NCBI GenBank assembly: GCA_037074615.1
Contig: CM073560.1
Span: 7,943,501 to 8,007,500, forward strand
Origin: Leucaena leucocephala
Taxonomy: Eukaryota; Streptophyta; Magnoliopsida; Fabales; Fabaceae
Length of the DNA: 64,000 bases
Direction of reading: 5' to 3'
Part shown: positions 26,087-38,755 of the stretch, in pieces
Position numbering within the stretch: the first letter of the stretch is position 1
Layout: each line of letters begins with the position of its first letter
Program-made: the position numbers and the translations under genes
Notes under the pieces: generated by a model
What the model was told of the DNA's origin: nothing
Database searches by the model: none
What the model saw: the letters and a program-made list of their open reading frames with translations, nothing else

Positions 26087-26358
26087 GGTCGCGATGATAG
26101 AGACTTTGGTCGCGACGAGAATGTATTATGGTCGCAACTAATATTGGTAGAGAGGCTTGGTCGTGACGGATATGTATGTGGTATCGCGACTAATGAGTAG
26201 AATGAGCTTGGTTGCGACTAAAAAGTGATGTGGTCACGACGAAAGACTGTTGTGGTCGTGACGAAAGACTGTTATGGTCGCGACTAAAGGATGTTGTGGT
26301 CGCGACTAATGAACCAGAAGGTGTTAAGTCGCTATGAGATGATGGCTAGGTCGCGACT
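26087..26358 (+). repeat. TCGCGA palindrome array in a gypsy LTR
   Basis: Twelve units at roughly 20-30 base spacing: ggtcgcga(c/t) several times, plus one-change variants ggtcgcaac, ggtcgtgac, ggttgcgac, ggtcacgac, tatcgcgac and agtcgctat. It lies in U3, about 550 bases upstream of the TATA box at 26904. Confidence 0.85.
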
Positions 26359-26903
26359 AGTGACTAAAGTAGTGCCAAGCGTATAGGCCATGAGTTGAGA
26401 AGGTCCAAAAGAGATAGTTACCCGGTTAGAGATAGACCGGAGGTAGGAGGCCAGATACAGGAAAGGTTATCTGGAAACCATGAGGTGGACTGATAAGGTA
26501 TCCTCATGGGACCCATAAGATGCCACATGGCATTAGATTGGTGGTTCAGTGACCTTTCAGTAGAGTAAAGTTACTCGGTTGGCACGAGAACCGAGGAGGT
26601 GATCAGATAAGTCTGGGACTTATCTGGATAGCATTGGGAAGCGTGCAAGGTTTCTTCCAGGCGCCACATGGCTCTAGTCTGGAGAAAGCAGATAAAGCTG
26701 AGGGCACGCATTACGAGGCAAGAGACTGGACCGATGAGTCAGCATGCTAAGGTGTCCAGGAGTTTCAGCATGTGATAAATGTGATGCTGAGGTGTCCCGA
26801 TGATGCAGTAAAGGAGGAATTAAAGAAAATAGGAAAATTCAGGAAAAACCAGGACCGCAGGATCAAAGTTCATGGAAATTACAGAATTGCCATTGAAGGT
26901 AAT

Positions 26904-26911
26904 TATAAATA
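26904..26911 (+). promoter_or_regulatory. TATA box of solo LTR 25862-27993
   Basis: TATAAATA followed by CCCCC; a GA-rich leader follows at about 26945-27010. Confidence 0.65.
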
Positions 26912-28505
26912 CCCCCTTGACTTCATTTCCATTCACGCATGGGCAAGGGAAGGAAGAGAAAGAAGAGAGAGAAGGAGAAGGAAGGAAGAGAGAAAGGAGG
27001 AAAAGAAGTAAGGAAGTTCTAGCGGAGCTGGAAGCAGAATAGAGATAGTAAGGTTCTGCTAAGCTAGCCAGGTAGTAACTAATCCTAACTTTTATGTAAT
27101 GGCTTTGTGATTTGATGTGCTATTGTTTGGTTGGATTGTTGTCTTATATGTTATGTCTGAAGCTCTGCTGTAATGCTATGATCATATGTTATTAAGCATG
27201 CAAGCACGCAGCATACTTATCTGTACACAATCACAAGCAAGCACTGTCACTCTGCATTACATATATTGTTATGATTGTTGCTACTGAGATTCCCCCGAAT
27301 CTCATCCCCATACGTAACCCATTACAGGGAGGTTATGCTGAAGTGGATTTTGAGAATCCTAAGAGACGCCGTTATGCTACCGAAGTAAAGACTGAACATC
27401 AGTATATGATAAGTACTATGTACGTAGTGCTGTCTAAGAAGGCTAGAAGTGAGTGGACCTAGCCGGTTCATCTAGTCTTTCCTGGGTACTACGTAGAATG
27501 GTAGTTCTCATGAGGGATTACCGAATCAGTACAGTTCAGTTCTTTGTACAGATGAAGCTTAGCGGTTATGCTGCCGGAGTTTAGGCAGAAAGAGATGTAA
27601 TAGAGATAGCAAGATTATGTATATGTCTTGTTGTGTATGCCTTGTTGTATGGCATGATGTTATTCAATGATAAATATTGTTTGGCATATTCAATCTATGT
27701 ATGTTAAATTAAGGGGAAATTCGCAGGTCCTGAGGCAGCAGTGTTCTGACCTCAGTTTGACCTAGTAAACGGAGGAGTCTGGCCACGAGATTTGGTGAGC
27801 CAGTAGTACACATCTGGGGCATTCCGTGGATAGGTATTAAGCCTCATTTGGATGTGTAGAAGGTGAGAAATCAGTTCTCAAAGTAAAGGTTTAGAATAAG
27901 GAACTTAGGAGTAAAAGTTCAATCTCTGAACTTAAGTTAAGCTATTAATGCTTCTGCAACTGTACTCTGAGGAGTCTAAAGGAGGATGTTTCAGATTTAA
28001 TATATGAAACCATATTTATTTAATTGATTTCTTATCAGATTACTTAATATATGATATTGTATTAATTTTGAAATTAATTTAGGATTAATTCTGAGATCTA
28101 ATATCCGTCAGAATACCGATAGCATCATATATATTTGACATTAGGGGCTAGGGTTCTCAGAGGGAGAGTGTAAAAGGTTTGCAGATAAGAAACAGCCAAA
28201 ATAGAGACGGTGAGGACGGATTCTCGAGAAAAACCCTAGAAGGACAAGAGGTGCTAGCACGTCGTTCGTGGTTGGAACGCTGTTCGTGTGGATACCGGTA
28301 GAGAAAGTTGATCTGAATCGTCGACTTCTCGTGATCAAAAAGAGAGAATTGGCATCCTGAACGTCGAAATCCCTGAGCCACCAATAATTCAAATACCGAA
28401 GGTAACACCTCTTACTGCTTGACTTAAACACAATCGGTAGATCCATGCAGGGACTAAAAAAATTTTAAAGTTAATTTTCGCTGTGTGTCTTCCAATTCCC
28501 TATAA

Positions 28506-28516
28506 TGGTATCAGAG
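28506..28516 (+). other. Primer-binding site of the copia element
   Basis: TGGTATCAGAG one base after the 5' LTR, complementary to initiator-Met tRNA. Confidence 0.85.
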
Positions 28517-29324
28517 TCGTGTCATTTTGTGTTTAAGTTAAGTTCGATTGTTGATACATGTGATGTATGTTAAATTTCTAGGTCGATCATATGATAATAT
28601 GTGCGCTATGTCTGACTAGTTATTTCTATAATTCGAATTGAATATGCATATTGTATAATCATTGTGCGAAGAAAATCCTTATGAACGTATCGTTATGAAC
28701 GTATGAGATTATGTATGACATATAAGGAATCCGAATTGAAACTAAAATCGTTCGTTACCTATGTGTGCCATTATGTGTAAATCAGTGATGTATGCTAATT
28801 GATTTTGATCAATTAAAATTGACAGGGATCTAAGAAAACTGAATTAAGATTCTTGATTATTTATCAAAAAAAAAAAATTCTCAGGACGCTGCCCTTAGAC
28901 CCCGCCCTGGCTACCTGGGCGTAGCGCAACATAATCGTAACATATACTGCCTTTCTTGATGTATGAATATTTTTGTTTTGTAACATTTATTGCCCTTCAC
29001 ATAATATAAATCTTGATTCTTGAATGTTTGGGTATGGTGAACAATGTGTCTCAGATTACAAGTGCTATAATTTTTCTAAATACGGCCTGCGTGCCGTGCC
29101 TTCCTCTATTTACTCTCGATGTACATTCTCTTCTCATCTCACTCCCCTCGAATGTTAAAACGAGGTTTCTTTATTTTTCTTATTAGAGAGCTCCTCTCAT
29201 TGGCTTGAGGGGACTTAAGATAGGTGAGCCATATTGTATCACGTTTAAAATTATACATCTTATGATTATATCACTACATGTATGTTCTATATGCATATTA
29301 CTTGTATGATATACAACCGAGATA
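28517..29324 (+). other. Copia untranslated leader, part 1
   Basis: Non-coding leader between primer site and gag. It includes a run of twelve A at about 28866 followed by a GC-rich patch (gaccccgccctggctacc) at 28890-28920 that stands out from the AT-rich surroundings. The leader resumes at 34421 after a nested gypsy LTR. Confidence 0.6.
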
Positions 29325-30559
29325 TGTCATGTCCTAATTTTTCCTATCTGTATAATACTGATAGAGGAAAGAGGTTTAGAAAGGATTGTGATGATGAATG
29401 GAAAAGAAAAGAATGATAAGATGAATGTTTAAAGAAGAGGGACTAAATTGAAAAGTATAAAAGTCCCATGGTGCAAAATGTAAAGTAGACATAAATGTTG
29501 GGCCACTAAGTGTAATTTCAAAAAGTTTAAGGACCTAAATGTAATTTATCAAAAGTTCAAGGGGCAAAAGTATAATTATGAAAAAATTGAGCCGGAAAAG
29601 GGACAAAACTGGCCGGGAACAGATTAGTCCCAAATTTTACCAGTAGATAGAGAAAATTATTCCGGTCAGTTTGACGCAACACAGAATTTCGATTTGAGGT
29701 CCCAAAAAATTGATATAAAGTTTTGAAGTTAGAAAAATTATTACAGTATTTTTCAGACCTCAGAATTAGATGAAGCTTTACAGTAAATTCTTATAATTAA
29801 TATGAGAATTTATAAAACTGACAGGATCAGAAAAGGAATCATGTAGAATTTCTAATGGAATTTACAGTAGAATAAAATACTCGGTAAATACCTTCGGGAG
29901 AGGTTTCTCAGGATTTATGCCATAAAGGTAGTGGACCATATAAAGGCCCAAAATGGTGTCACAAAGGCCCAATAAGGTAACTGGACAGTTATGTGGGCCA
30001 GTGTCCAGAGGACCCCGGAAAAATATGAAATTACAAAAATGCCCCTAGGTTATAATATTGTACAAGAGATGAAAGGAGGGCATTTTGGCCATTTTGGCCA
30101 GGCCAAAAATCCCAAGATGAGTACAGGAATGATTACCAGAGTCAGTATATGCCCTGATAAGGTATAAAGAGATGTGAAATGACAATTATGCCCTTAAGGT
30201 TAATATAGTGCATGAAAGGGCACCAAGGATATTTTGGTAATTTGCCAAGGGATATGTAATTAAGTTTAGACCTAGTACAAGAATGTCAATGGTAGGAAAA
30301 ATCCGGATACTATATTTAAGGTCAGAAAATATATTATGGAATCTCAAAAAAATTAGATTCAGACTGAGCCGGTACCGGATTAGATTGGAATTTTTTCAGA
30401 TGCTTCCTCCCTTCACAATTTTGTCAAATGGGCTATGAGGTGTCCCTTGATGATGTCATAATTATATTTTAAGAAAAGTTAAATCCAAGAATAAATGTGA
30501 GACATTAGACCAAATAGTGCACAAAGTAATCTTGGCTATTCATTTTGCATGAAATTTTC

Positions 30560-30567
30560 TATAAATA
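30560..30567 (+). promoter_or_regulatory. TATA box of solo LTR 29325-34420
   Basis: TATAAATA followed by CCCCC. Confidence 0.6.
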
Positions 30568-31576
30568 CCCCCACTATTTCTACCTAAAGCTGTGAAGCAA
30601 GAAGCCTTGGGGAAACTATGGCAAAATGAAAACTCAAGCCAAGACAAAGAAGGATCCAAGGTCTAAAGTTCAAGCAAGCTAGAGATTAAAGGTAAGCAAT
30701 CTATCCTAGCTTATTTTCCTTTGATTTGGGAGCTTGAACTTAGGGTTTTCATGGAAGAAAGTTGAGTTTTCTCTAAGGTGTATATGCTGTCCAAAACCTT
30801 AGATGAAAGGAGAAAGAAGAAATTAAAATTAGAATTATGAGATTAAAGCTTAAACAAGCTAGTTAGATGATTGGTTGTTGAATCAAGTTGATATTCTTGA
30901 CTTTACCATGGATGAAATATTTCGATTGCACTGTTCATGCACTATTCATGATAGAAGGAGATGGAATTTCAATGATCTAATGCTTCCATTGAGTTTATAT
31001 GATGATTTTGTGTAGGATTGGATAGGTTTTGAACCTTAGAAACATTGAAATTGAAAGTTGTAATGTTTGAAATTCTTCTCTATTACTGTTCACTCGCATG
31101 AACAGTGATTTGAATTTCATGATTTTGATGATTCCAATGGTTTTAAAATGAGAAATTGTGTTGGATAAAGTAGAGAAACAAGTATGGGAAGCATTGGAAT
31201 CAAAATGAGAATTTTTTGAAGAATTATATATGTTTTTAAATCTGTCCAGACAGTGCATGGGAGCTGGAATTTCATGAATTTAAGATCATAAATGGATTCA
31301 AAAGATTAAATTGTGTAGGGTAAGGTCAAGATATCAATTGATTCAAATGCCAAAGCAATTGGTAAAGATGAAAGGAAGTTATGTTAGTTAAAGTAAGTTT
31401 AATGTTCAAGAGAAGTTAGATTGTAATAAATGGATGATTATGTGATGTTAGGATTGAAGGGAATTGGAAGACACGCAGCGGAAATTAACTTTAAAAATTT
31501 TCCCATTCCCAGCCAGGATCTACCGAATGTGTTTAAGTCAAGAAGAAAGAAGTGTTACCTTCGTATTCAAGCTTTG

Positions 31577-31890
31577 GTCGCGACCTCCGTATCCACTAGT
31601 CGCGACTCCTCGCCTCTGGAACTTTCAGTCGCGACCTACTCAGCTTCACGTCGCGACCTGTCGCTTCTGGAGTTGTTAGTCGTAACCTACTAAGCTTCTC
31701 GTAGTGACTGGTCGCCTCTGGAGTTGTTAATCACGACCTCCTCAGCTTCTAGTCGCGACCTGTCGTCTCTGGAATTTGTAGTCACGACCTATTCTGCTAC
31801 TAGTCGCGACCTGTAGTCTCTTTTCGGATTTCTGACGTTCAAAAGCCAATTTGGTCGCGACCTATGTGTCAACTGGTCGCAACCTCGTCG
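31577..31890 (+). repeat. TCGCGA palindrome array in a copia LTR
   Basis: About twelve units such as ggtcgcgacc, agtcgcgact, agtcgtaacc, aatcacgacc and agtcacgacc, separated by linkers like tcgcctctggagtt and tactcagcttct. The linkers are themselves repeated, so the true unit is a roughly 55-base pair of palindromes. Confidence 0.85.
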
Positions 31891-32483
31891 TACCTGGTGT
31901 TCTTTCTCGTTCGCAAGAAGTCGTCAACTCATATCGGATTCCTCTACCGGTACCCACACGAATAGCGTTCCAACCACGAACGACGTGCTAGCGCCACTTG
32001 TCCCTCTAGGGTTTTCTCAAGATTCCGTCCTTACCGTCTCTATTCTGGCAGTTTCTTATCTGTAAACCTTTTGCACTCTTCTTGCCCCTTTTCTTGTGTG
32101 TTGTGTCTGTATATTGTGTGTTGAACCCTAGCTCCTAATGTCAAATATATAGGATGCTATCGGGCTCCTAATTGGGCCGAGCTTCAGAATTAATCTTATA
32201 TTAATTCTGAAATTAATACAATATCATATATTGCATAATTTGATAAGAAACTAATTAAATAAATATGGTTTTTATTAAATCCGTCCCACAGATTTAAATT
32301 ACCTATTTATTTAATACAGATAAGACGGAATTATATTTGATTTATTCTCATAAATCAAATTTGAGATATCTTATCAATTTGAATTTCAAATTCAAATAGA
32401 CAATATCCATTTAAATTCAAATTCAAAAGTGATAGAAATTTAATTTATCCTTATAAATTAAATCTTGCAAATATCTCTTATGT

Positions 32484-32545
32484 TATATATATAATATATA
32501 TACAAATTTATATATATATAAAATATATAAATCTACCCTAGACTA
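32484..32545. repeat. AT-rich simple repeat
   Basis: Runs of TA dinucleotides in the copia LTR. The same position carries similar but different-length tracts at 53155-53215 and 57045-57080. Confidence 0.8.
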
Positions 32546-34420
32546 TTCATTGAATCTAGACATCTCTTAGGTTCAATGAATCTGGACATCACAGCTCGAG
32601 TTGGGCTATTTTGTGTGCGACCCTGTAGGCCCATATGAAGTTGGCAGTGGACCAGTTACTATACTAACCCACAAGTCATAAGTGGCCTCTAGCAAGACAT
32701 TACGACTACCCAAATCATATAAGGATCGATGAACGATGTTACCTTTCATACAACCATATCACGTCCCTTTTGTCACATGATATTTCGGTCATGGATGAGG
32801 CATGGTGAGCGTCATCCTCCTATTCCTGACCGTTACTTTCTCGATCCCTGAGTAGTCTGACTATAGAAATGGAACTACCCTTCCATTACAGTATGGCCAT
32901 ACATTTCTCAAACTCACTCATCGAGGGGCCCAGTAATATCTCTCTACGAATGTGAAGGACAAATTCCATCTTGACCATTCGCATTCCTCCGCAGGAAAAA
33001 CCACTAAGCCCGAACACAGCCTTTATGATCACTCGGTCAAAAGTGACTTTTGACTAGGTCAAAGATGAGCGTTTGTCATGTAGGAATCCATGATGATCTC
33101 AGGTCAAAGGGCATAGTGACATGGCTTGTATATGAGAGAAGCTTATGACTTAACCTATGCAGCTCTCTCATAGCGGGTCGGTCCAGCACCCTGTACTCTC
33201 ACATGTGCCTATAACTTTGATTTATATCTCTATATATCTTCAAAGTTATACTAGTCTTATTTCATCTTTGCTCCCGCATAGATGACCGACCAGGGACATT
33301 TAGGATAAGATCATGAGTTATCCAAGGATGATCATCACAGTAAACATGCAAATAATGTGATAACATAATTAAGACATTCAAAAAAACAATAATGTTTATA
33401 AGACAATGATTGGCCACTAGGGCACAATTTCCAACAAGGATTTGGTTGTGGACTCAAAAGAGGCAACCACACATCAAGGAAAAGTAAGAAGGAAGAAGCA
33501 AAGTTAAAGTGAAAGGAAGTAAAGCAATAAGGTAGTAAACTTACCCTAAACTTGTATGTATTGAATGTTATGCTTGATTGTGCTATGGCTTTGTTAAATT
33601 GTGTGCATATGTGTAGATGATTGAAGCTCTATTTCTATGTTTACTTTGGCCAATTGTATTTCATATGATACATGGAAGCATGCTCATTACACTATGGTAA
33701 CACTTTCACAAGCAAGCACAAGCAATTACATTAATACATGCATTGTTTAGTATTGTTTGCTACTGAGATTTCCCTCAAAATCTCATCCCATCCATGTAAT
33801 CCCAATCTCCACAGGTTTATGAATGAGGAAAGAGGATGAAGAAGCATGAAGAGGAGTTAGGGATTGGTCAATGTAAATGTTATATGATATTATGTAAAGA
33901 ATTCTTGCAAGTAATGATACTGTATGCTTAGTTTAAGCAATAATGTTTATGATGTGAGGAAAAATAGTAAATGATGGAATAAATGTATGAAAGTTTACAG
34001 ACATTTAATTAACATGTCAAGCTTCATTTTGACACCAATAAAACCTTATTTTGATGTCTGTACAAAGAGAACCAATTTTCCAAAGATGGGGACCAGAATC
34101 TGTTTTCAGAATTTTTGATCAAATGAACAGTAAACTTTAACGAATAAACTGTATCAATGTGTTAAGCATTTGGTCAGAAACTTATTTTTCAATTAAATTT
34201 AAAGATGTTAGCTTCAAGTAGAATTTTGAACTACTTCATTTCAATTTTTTTATAATTAATTATTATTTTTTTAAGTTTGTCGCCGAATCTAGAATACTAT
34301 ATGAACAGTAACCGCCAAGAGAAAAAAATTCCAGATTTAGCTAATGGACTTCAAAAGTCTTGTAAGTGGTTCTAAATGCTACCGAATGGTCCCTAAGACG
34401 TATGAAAGTCAGGAGATACA

Positions 34421-34890
34421 TGCATTCTTGTAAACCAGATAGTTAATTAAGCCCTCTAAATAAAATCTTAAGTCATAATGCTGTCAATTTATGAATACTT
34501 GTCAAAACCTCGATCGCTCACTTGTAGGCTCCACCAAAGTGGGTGCATTTGAGTTATCTTGGGGAGATAAGCAAGAGTAATGGTGCTACTCACATATGTT
34601 TGTTATTGTTTGACTTAATTGATATTAACAAAACAGTTTTGGGTCTCAAGGCATTAGATGGGATTAAAACATGCCAGATCCTATGATGATAGAATACCAT
34701 GAACATCTAAGAGTTACATTTGATGTAATTGGTAAAGCTGTTACCTACCTAAATAAATTATTTTAAGCGTCCTGCCAAAGCGGACTTAAGTTTAAGCCAA
34801 ATATTGATCTTAGCCCACTAATTATTACATTAAGGGTTATTTATTTAGTGGGAGATTGCTAATTCAATTGCATATTTTAATTGTAGAATC
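34421..34890 (+). other. Copia untranslated leader, part 2
   Basis: Leader text leading directly to the gag ATG at 34891. No coding sequence. Confidence 0.6.
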
Positions 34891-35751
34891 ATGACGACTA
34901 GTAATACTGCTACATTATCGTTGCGATCTGTCCTTGAGAAGGACAAACTCAATGGGACAAACTTTCTTGACTGGTTCAAGAACTTGAGAATTGTTCTCAA
35001 GCAGGAAAGAAAGGCACGTGTCCTAGATCAACCCATTCCTGAGGAGCCAGCAGCCAATGCTCATACAGTTTAGAGAGATGCTTACATGAAGCATAAGGAA
35101 GACTCTATCGATGTGGGATGCTTGATGCTTGCCACCATGGTCCCAAAGCTCCAAAGAGATCTGGAACACATAGAGGCTTATGAGATGATTTTGCATCTCA
35201 AGGAAATGTTCTAGCAACAGGCAAGGCAAAAGAGATATGAGACCACTAAGGCCTTACATTCCTGTAAGATGGATGAAGGTGCATCAGCCAGTGCTCATGC
35301 CTTAAAGATGAAAGGGTACATTGATCACCTTGAGAGGCTTGGATTTCCCATGAGCCAGGAGTTAGCTACGGACTTGATCTTGAACTCACTCCCAAAAAGT
35401 TATGACCAGTTTGTCATGAACTACAACATGAACAATATGGAGAAATCTATTTATGAATTGCATGGGATGCTTAAAACTGCTGAGCCAAGTGTTAAGAAGA
35501 AGCCCAGTACTGTTTTGATAGTTCAGAAAGGAAATGGTATGAAGAAGAAAGGCAAGGGCAAAGGGAAGGGTCATAGCTCATCAGGTAAGACCAAAGAGTC
35601 AGGCAAGCCCGAAACCAAGCCTGCACCAAAGAAGGCAAATCCTCCAAAGGAAGGAGTTTGCTTCTTTTGCAATGAACCTGGTCATTGGAAGAGGAATTTC
35701 AAGCTCTACCTCGAAGATCTGAAAAAGAATAAGAAGGATAACGGGGCTATC
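34891..35751 (+). pseudogene. gag: Copia Gag (capsid/nucleocapsid), broken
   Basis: ATG at 34891 opens a frame of 287 codons that runs straight into the B2 insertion. The N-terminal part has LNGTNFLDWFKNLRIVLKQ, typical of copia Gag (UBN2-type). Residues about 190-240 are rich in Lys and Gly, and a zinc knuckle follows at about residue 257 (CFFCNEPGHWKRNF), in which the last Cys is Phe. Two premature stops, TAG at 35071 and TAG at 35212, split it; there is no frameshift. In a live element this protein would form the particle that packages the RNA. Confidence 0.9.
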
Positions 35752-38710
35752 TGAAACATCCTTACTTTCATATGTCTTAGGGACCATTTGGTAGCATTTA
35801 GAACCACTTTCAAGGTCATTGAAGTCCAATTCCCCAATCTGGAGTTTTACTCTTATCGAGTACTGTTCACTTTGAAAATTCCAGATGAGTGACCTGACTT
35901 CGAAAAATCATAACTAATTCTAGAAAAATCAAAATGAAGTGGTTCCAATTTATAAATTAATCTAACTCAATTATCTTTCAGGTAAAAATAACTCGTTGAC
36001 CATTCATTGACCAAGTCAACGTCAGTCAATGTGTCAACTTTACTGTTCATCCCACGTTTTTCTCCCTGAATCCAGCATTCTGGTCCCACTTTGATAATTT
36101 ATATCTCCTTGTGTAGACATTCAAATGAGTCATACGATATATCAAATCGAAACTTGGTATGTCTACTATTTACCTTAAAAATTTTATACATTAATTCATC
36201 CATTTACTATTTTTAATCATTTATCAAACATGACTAGATTACCACGTGTTACTGTTCACAGTGGTAAATTTCAGCATTTCTACTTTGCATACATATGCAT
36301 ACATCCATCATACATCAGTCAAACATGCCAAACAACACTTATTATTAATTAATAAGTTGTTTTACAATCTGGGTATGTACAAAATTTCCCATATCTCTAT
36401 CACATCTTTTTCTGCCTAAACTCCGACAGTATAACCGCTACGCTTCATCTTCAGAAAGTAACTGATCTTGTACCGATTCAATAATTCCCGTGAGAACTAC
36501 CATTCTACGTAAGTACCCAGGAAAAACTGGATTTTCCTATTTTTCTTAATTCCTCCTTTACTGCATCATGCATGACATCATCGGGACACCTCAGCATGCC
36601 ACCTCAGCGTCACATTTATCACATGTCTGAAATCCTGGGACACCTCAGCAGCTGACTCACCGGTCCAGAGTCCTGCCTCGTAATACGTGTCCTCAACTTT
36701 TTCTTCTGCCTTTAAGATTACGCCATGTGGCACCTGGAAGGGACCTTTCACGCCTTCCAATGATATCCAGATAAATCTAGGACTTTATCTGATCACCTCC
36801 TCGGTTATCGTGCCGACCGAGTAACTTTACTTTATTGAAACAGCATTAAAATAGTATTTTAATGCCACTTTTTCCCACATACTTCATGGGCTACGTTTTT
36901 GGGCTCTGGGAATGTTGTCTTGGATCCTGATCAAGCTCAAGTATTCTTATGGCTCGATTCCCAAGAAACAGCCTTGGCAAATTACCAAAATGCCCTTGGG
37001 TGCCCTTTCTTGTACTATTTTAACCCTAAGGGTAAAATCACCATTTTACACCCTTCTGTACTCTGTCAGGGCATATACTGACTCTAAGTAACTTTATCTG
37101 TATGTGCCTTGGCTCCTGGCCTGTCCAGAATGACCAAAATGCCCTCCATTCTTCTATTACCCTTTAGTACAACACAGGGGCATTTTCGTAATTTCGCACT
37201 TTTCCGTGGATTCTGCCGGACACTGGCCCACCTATCAGTCCAAGTGTCTCATTGGGCCTCTGTTGGCGCCACTATTGGGCATTTCTGGGTCCAATACCTT
37301 CATGGCACGCATTACGAGGAATCTTCCCCCGTTAATAATTATTGAATATTTTATCTATTATTCACCGTTTATACACATATCCGGACACCGGCTCCTTCTG
37401 TCCGATACACTGGCCTGCGGTGTTCAGGCATCCCTGTGAGTCATATCAGTCATCTGACCGAGGTCATCCGAACTCATTCAGTCCCTTTTCAAATACCGAT
37501 AAATCTCCCTATCGGATACCCGGAGGCCTCACACTCCCGTCTGGATTTTCTAATTTGCAAATAACTTTTTCTACAGGCCTCCTATCGGTATTCTGTCAGT
37601 TTCCCGACATCCGTCCCATAAGGACGTATCATCCTGTATTTTCTCACCTAGATCTGAATTCTAGGATATCCGGTACGAATTTTTATAACTTTTGGACGAT
37701 CAGTCCATTTCTGGCTATCTGGAGTCTTCAAAAATTCTTGTATTAAGCCAGATTACCGAGCGTCACTTGCTCTCTCTACCGGTGAAATCTGGGACTGAAA
37801 TGCTTTCGGACAGTCCAAACCACTTCAGGCCTGACTTTCTTTAATTACAATTTAGCCCTAGGGAACTTTTCATCTTTTCATTTAAGTCCCTTTTTACTGG
37901 GCTAAAATTATACTTAAGGACCCCACATTTTTGTCTACTTTCCTTTTTGGCCTTGAAACTTTCCATAATTGCACTTAAGTCCTTTCATTTCCTTTACTAG
38001 GTCTAGGGGCATTATTGTCTTTTCATATTTTACCAGAGTATTCTCTAGCCCTGGTCAACTATCCAGATACCCCTTCTTGACTGTCTAACCTTAGCCAAAT
38101 GACCAAAATACCCTTTACTCATTCTTCAGTTATTCTATAACATAAGGGCATTTTCGTCATTTTGCACATTTTCCCGGACACCGGCCCCTCTTACCACTGA
38201 ACTGATATTATGGGCCTGGGCCTTCCCTGGTGTCACTACGGGCCTTAGACAACACTGTATGGCCTCTGGCCATAGTCTGATCATCTCTATTCGGACTGCT
38301 CTTCCTTTACCGATTATAACTGTAATTTCCCATCTTCGAGAATTTTTACAGAAAAATCGGGACCTCAAATCAAAATTCTGTGTTGCGTCATTTAATCCGG
38401 AATCCTTTTCTCTATCTCCTGGTATTTTCAGATATTTTATCCGGACCGGGCTATTTTGGCCTGAAAGTACGCTTCCGCGCACACTTTTAAAAAATGACCA
38501 TTCTACCCTTGGTCACATTTCTAATTCTTTCATACACATAGAGACCTCATATGCACATTTCACAGTTCAGTGAAATGATCAGTATAATTTTCTCTATTTT
38601 CTGGAAAAATATGGTACTCATCGGCTACCAGCCTGATCTTTCCCATAATTACGATTATGCCCTTGAATTCTTCTTCTGGCATCTCTAGGCCTAAAAATTG
38701 GGGTGTTACA
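35752..38710 (-). mobile_element. B2 3' LTR
   Basis: TGTAACACCCC...GGATGTTTCA on the minus strand. Near 36530 the text goes from ggaaaaactgga directly to ttttcctattttt, skipping the roughly 600-base block with TATA box, GA leader and downstream text that is present in the solo LTR at 19331. Confidence 0.9.
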
Positions 38711-38755
38711 TTTCTACCCCCCTTAAAATAAATTTTGTCCTCGAAATTTACTTGG
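38711..38755 (-). other. Purine tract and pol-end remnant of B2
   Basis: Minus strand AAGGGGGGTAGAAA next to the 3' LTR, preceded by the same pol-terminal remnant as in B1 (frame FEDKIYFKG). Confidence 0.6.

Larger units (their letters stand above)
25862..27993 (+). mobile_element. Gypsy solo LTR nested in the copia 5' LTR
   Basis: TGTAACATCCC at 25862, GGATGTTTCA at 27993; TSDs GATTT at 25857-25861 and 27994-27998. The uninterrupted copia text at 53405-53425 (gggacggatttaatat) gives the empty site. 2132 bp, no internal region. The upstream part differs from its relatives and contains a 12-unit TCGCGA array; from about 26530 onward it is very close to 11130-12601. Confidence 0.92.
24783..28504 (+). 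mobile_element. Copia 5' LTR, split by a gypsy solo LTR
   Basis: Starts TGTTGGAAATT at 24783 and ends CAATTCCCTATA at 28504 (terminal CA decayed to TA), next to the primer site. LTR sequence proper is 24783-25861 plus 27999-28504, about 1.59 kb. It is shorter than the 3' LTR mainly because an AT-rich stretch near 25670 is missing. It lacks the TCGCGA array found in the copia solo LTRs and has instead a short gatcaaaaagagag-type block near 28331. Confidence 0.88.
31455..33436 (-). mobile_element. Copia solo LTR nested in a gypsy solo LTR
   Basis: Minus strand, TGTTGGAAATTGTGCCC at 33436 and CAATTCCCTTCA at 31455; TSDs AGGAT at 31450-31454 and 33437-33441. 1982 bp and no internal sequence. It holds an intact TCGCGA array near its 3' end and an AT-rich simple repeat at 32484-32545. 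Confidence 0.93.
29325..34420 (+). mobile_element. Gypsy solo LTR in the copia leader, carrying a copia solo LTR
   Basis: Starts TGTCATGTCC at 29325. The 3' end is ambiguous: an AGATA repeat (29320-29324 and 34414-34418) would put the LTR end at 34413 with the last seven bases missing, whereas aligning ggagataca to the family's ggtgttaca puts it at 34420 with no TSD. LTR sequence proper is 29325-31454 and 33442-34420, about 3.1 kb, close to element C's LTR. A TATA box lies at 30560. Confidence 0.82.

Noticed and set aside
26087..26358. The regularly spaced palindromes as a CRISPR-like array
   Set aside because: The genome is clearly plant, the linkers are themselves repeated, units are only about 10 bases, and they sit inside LTRs.
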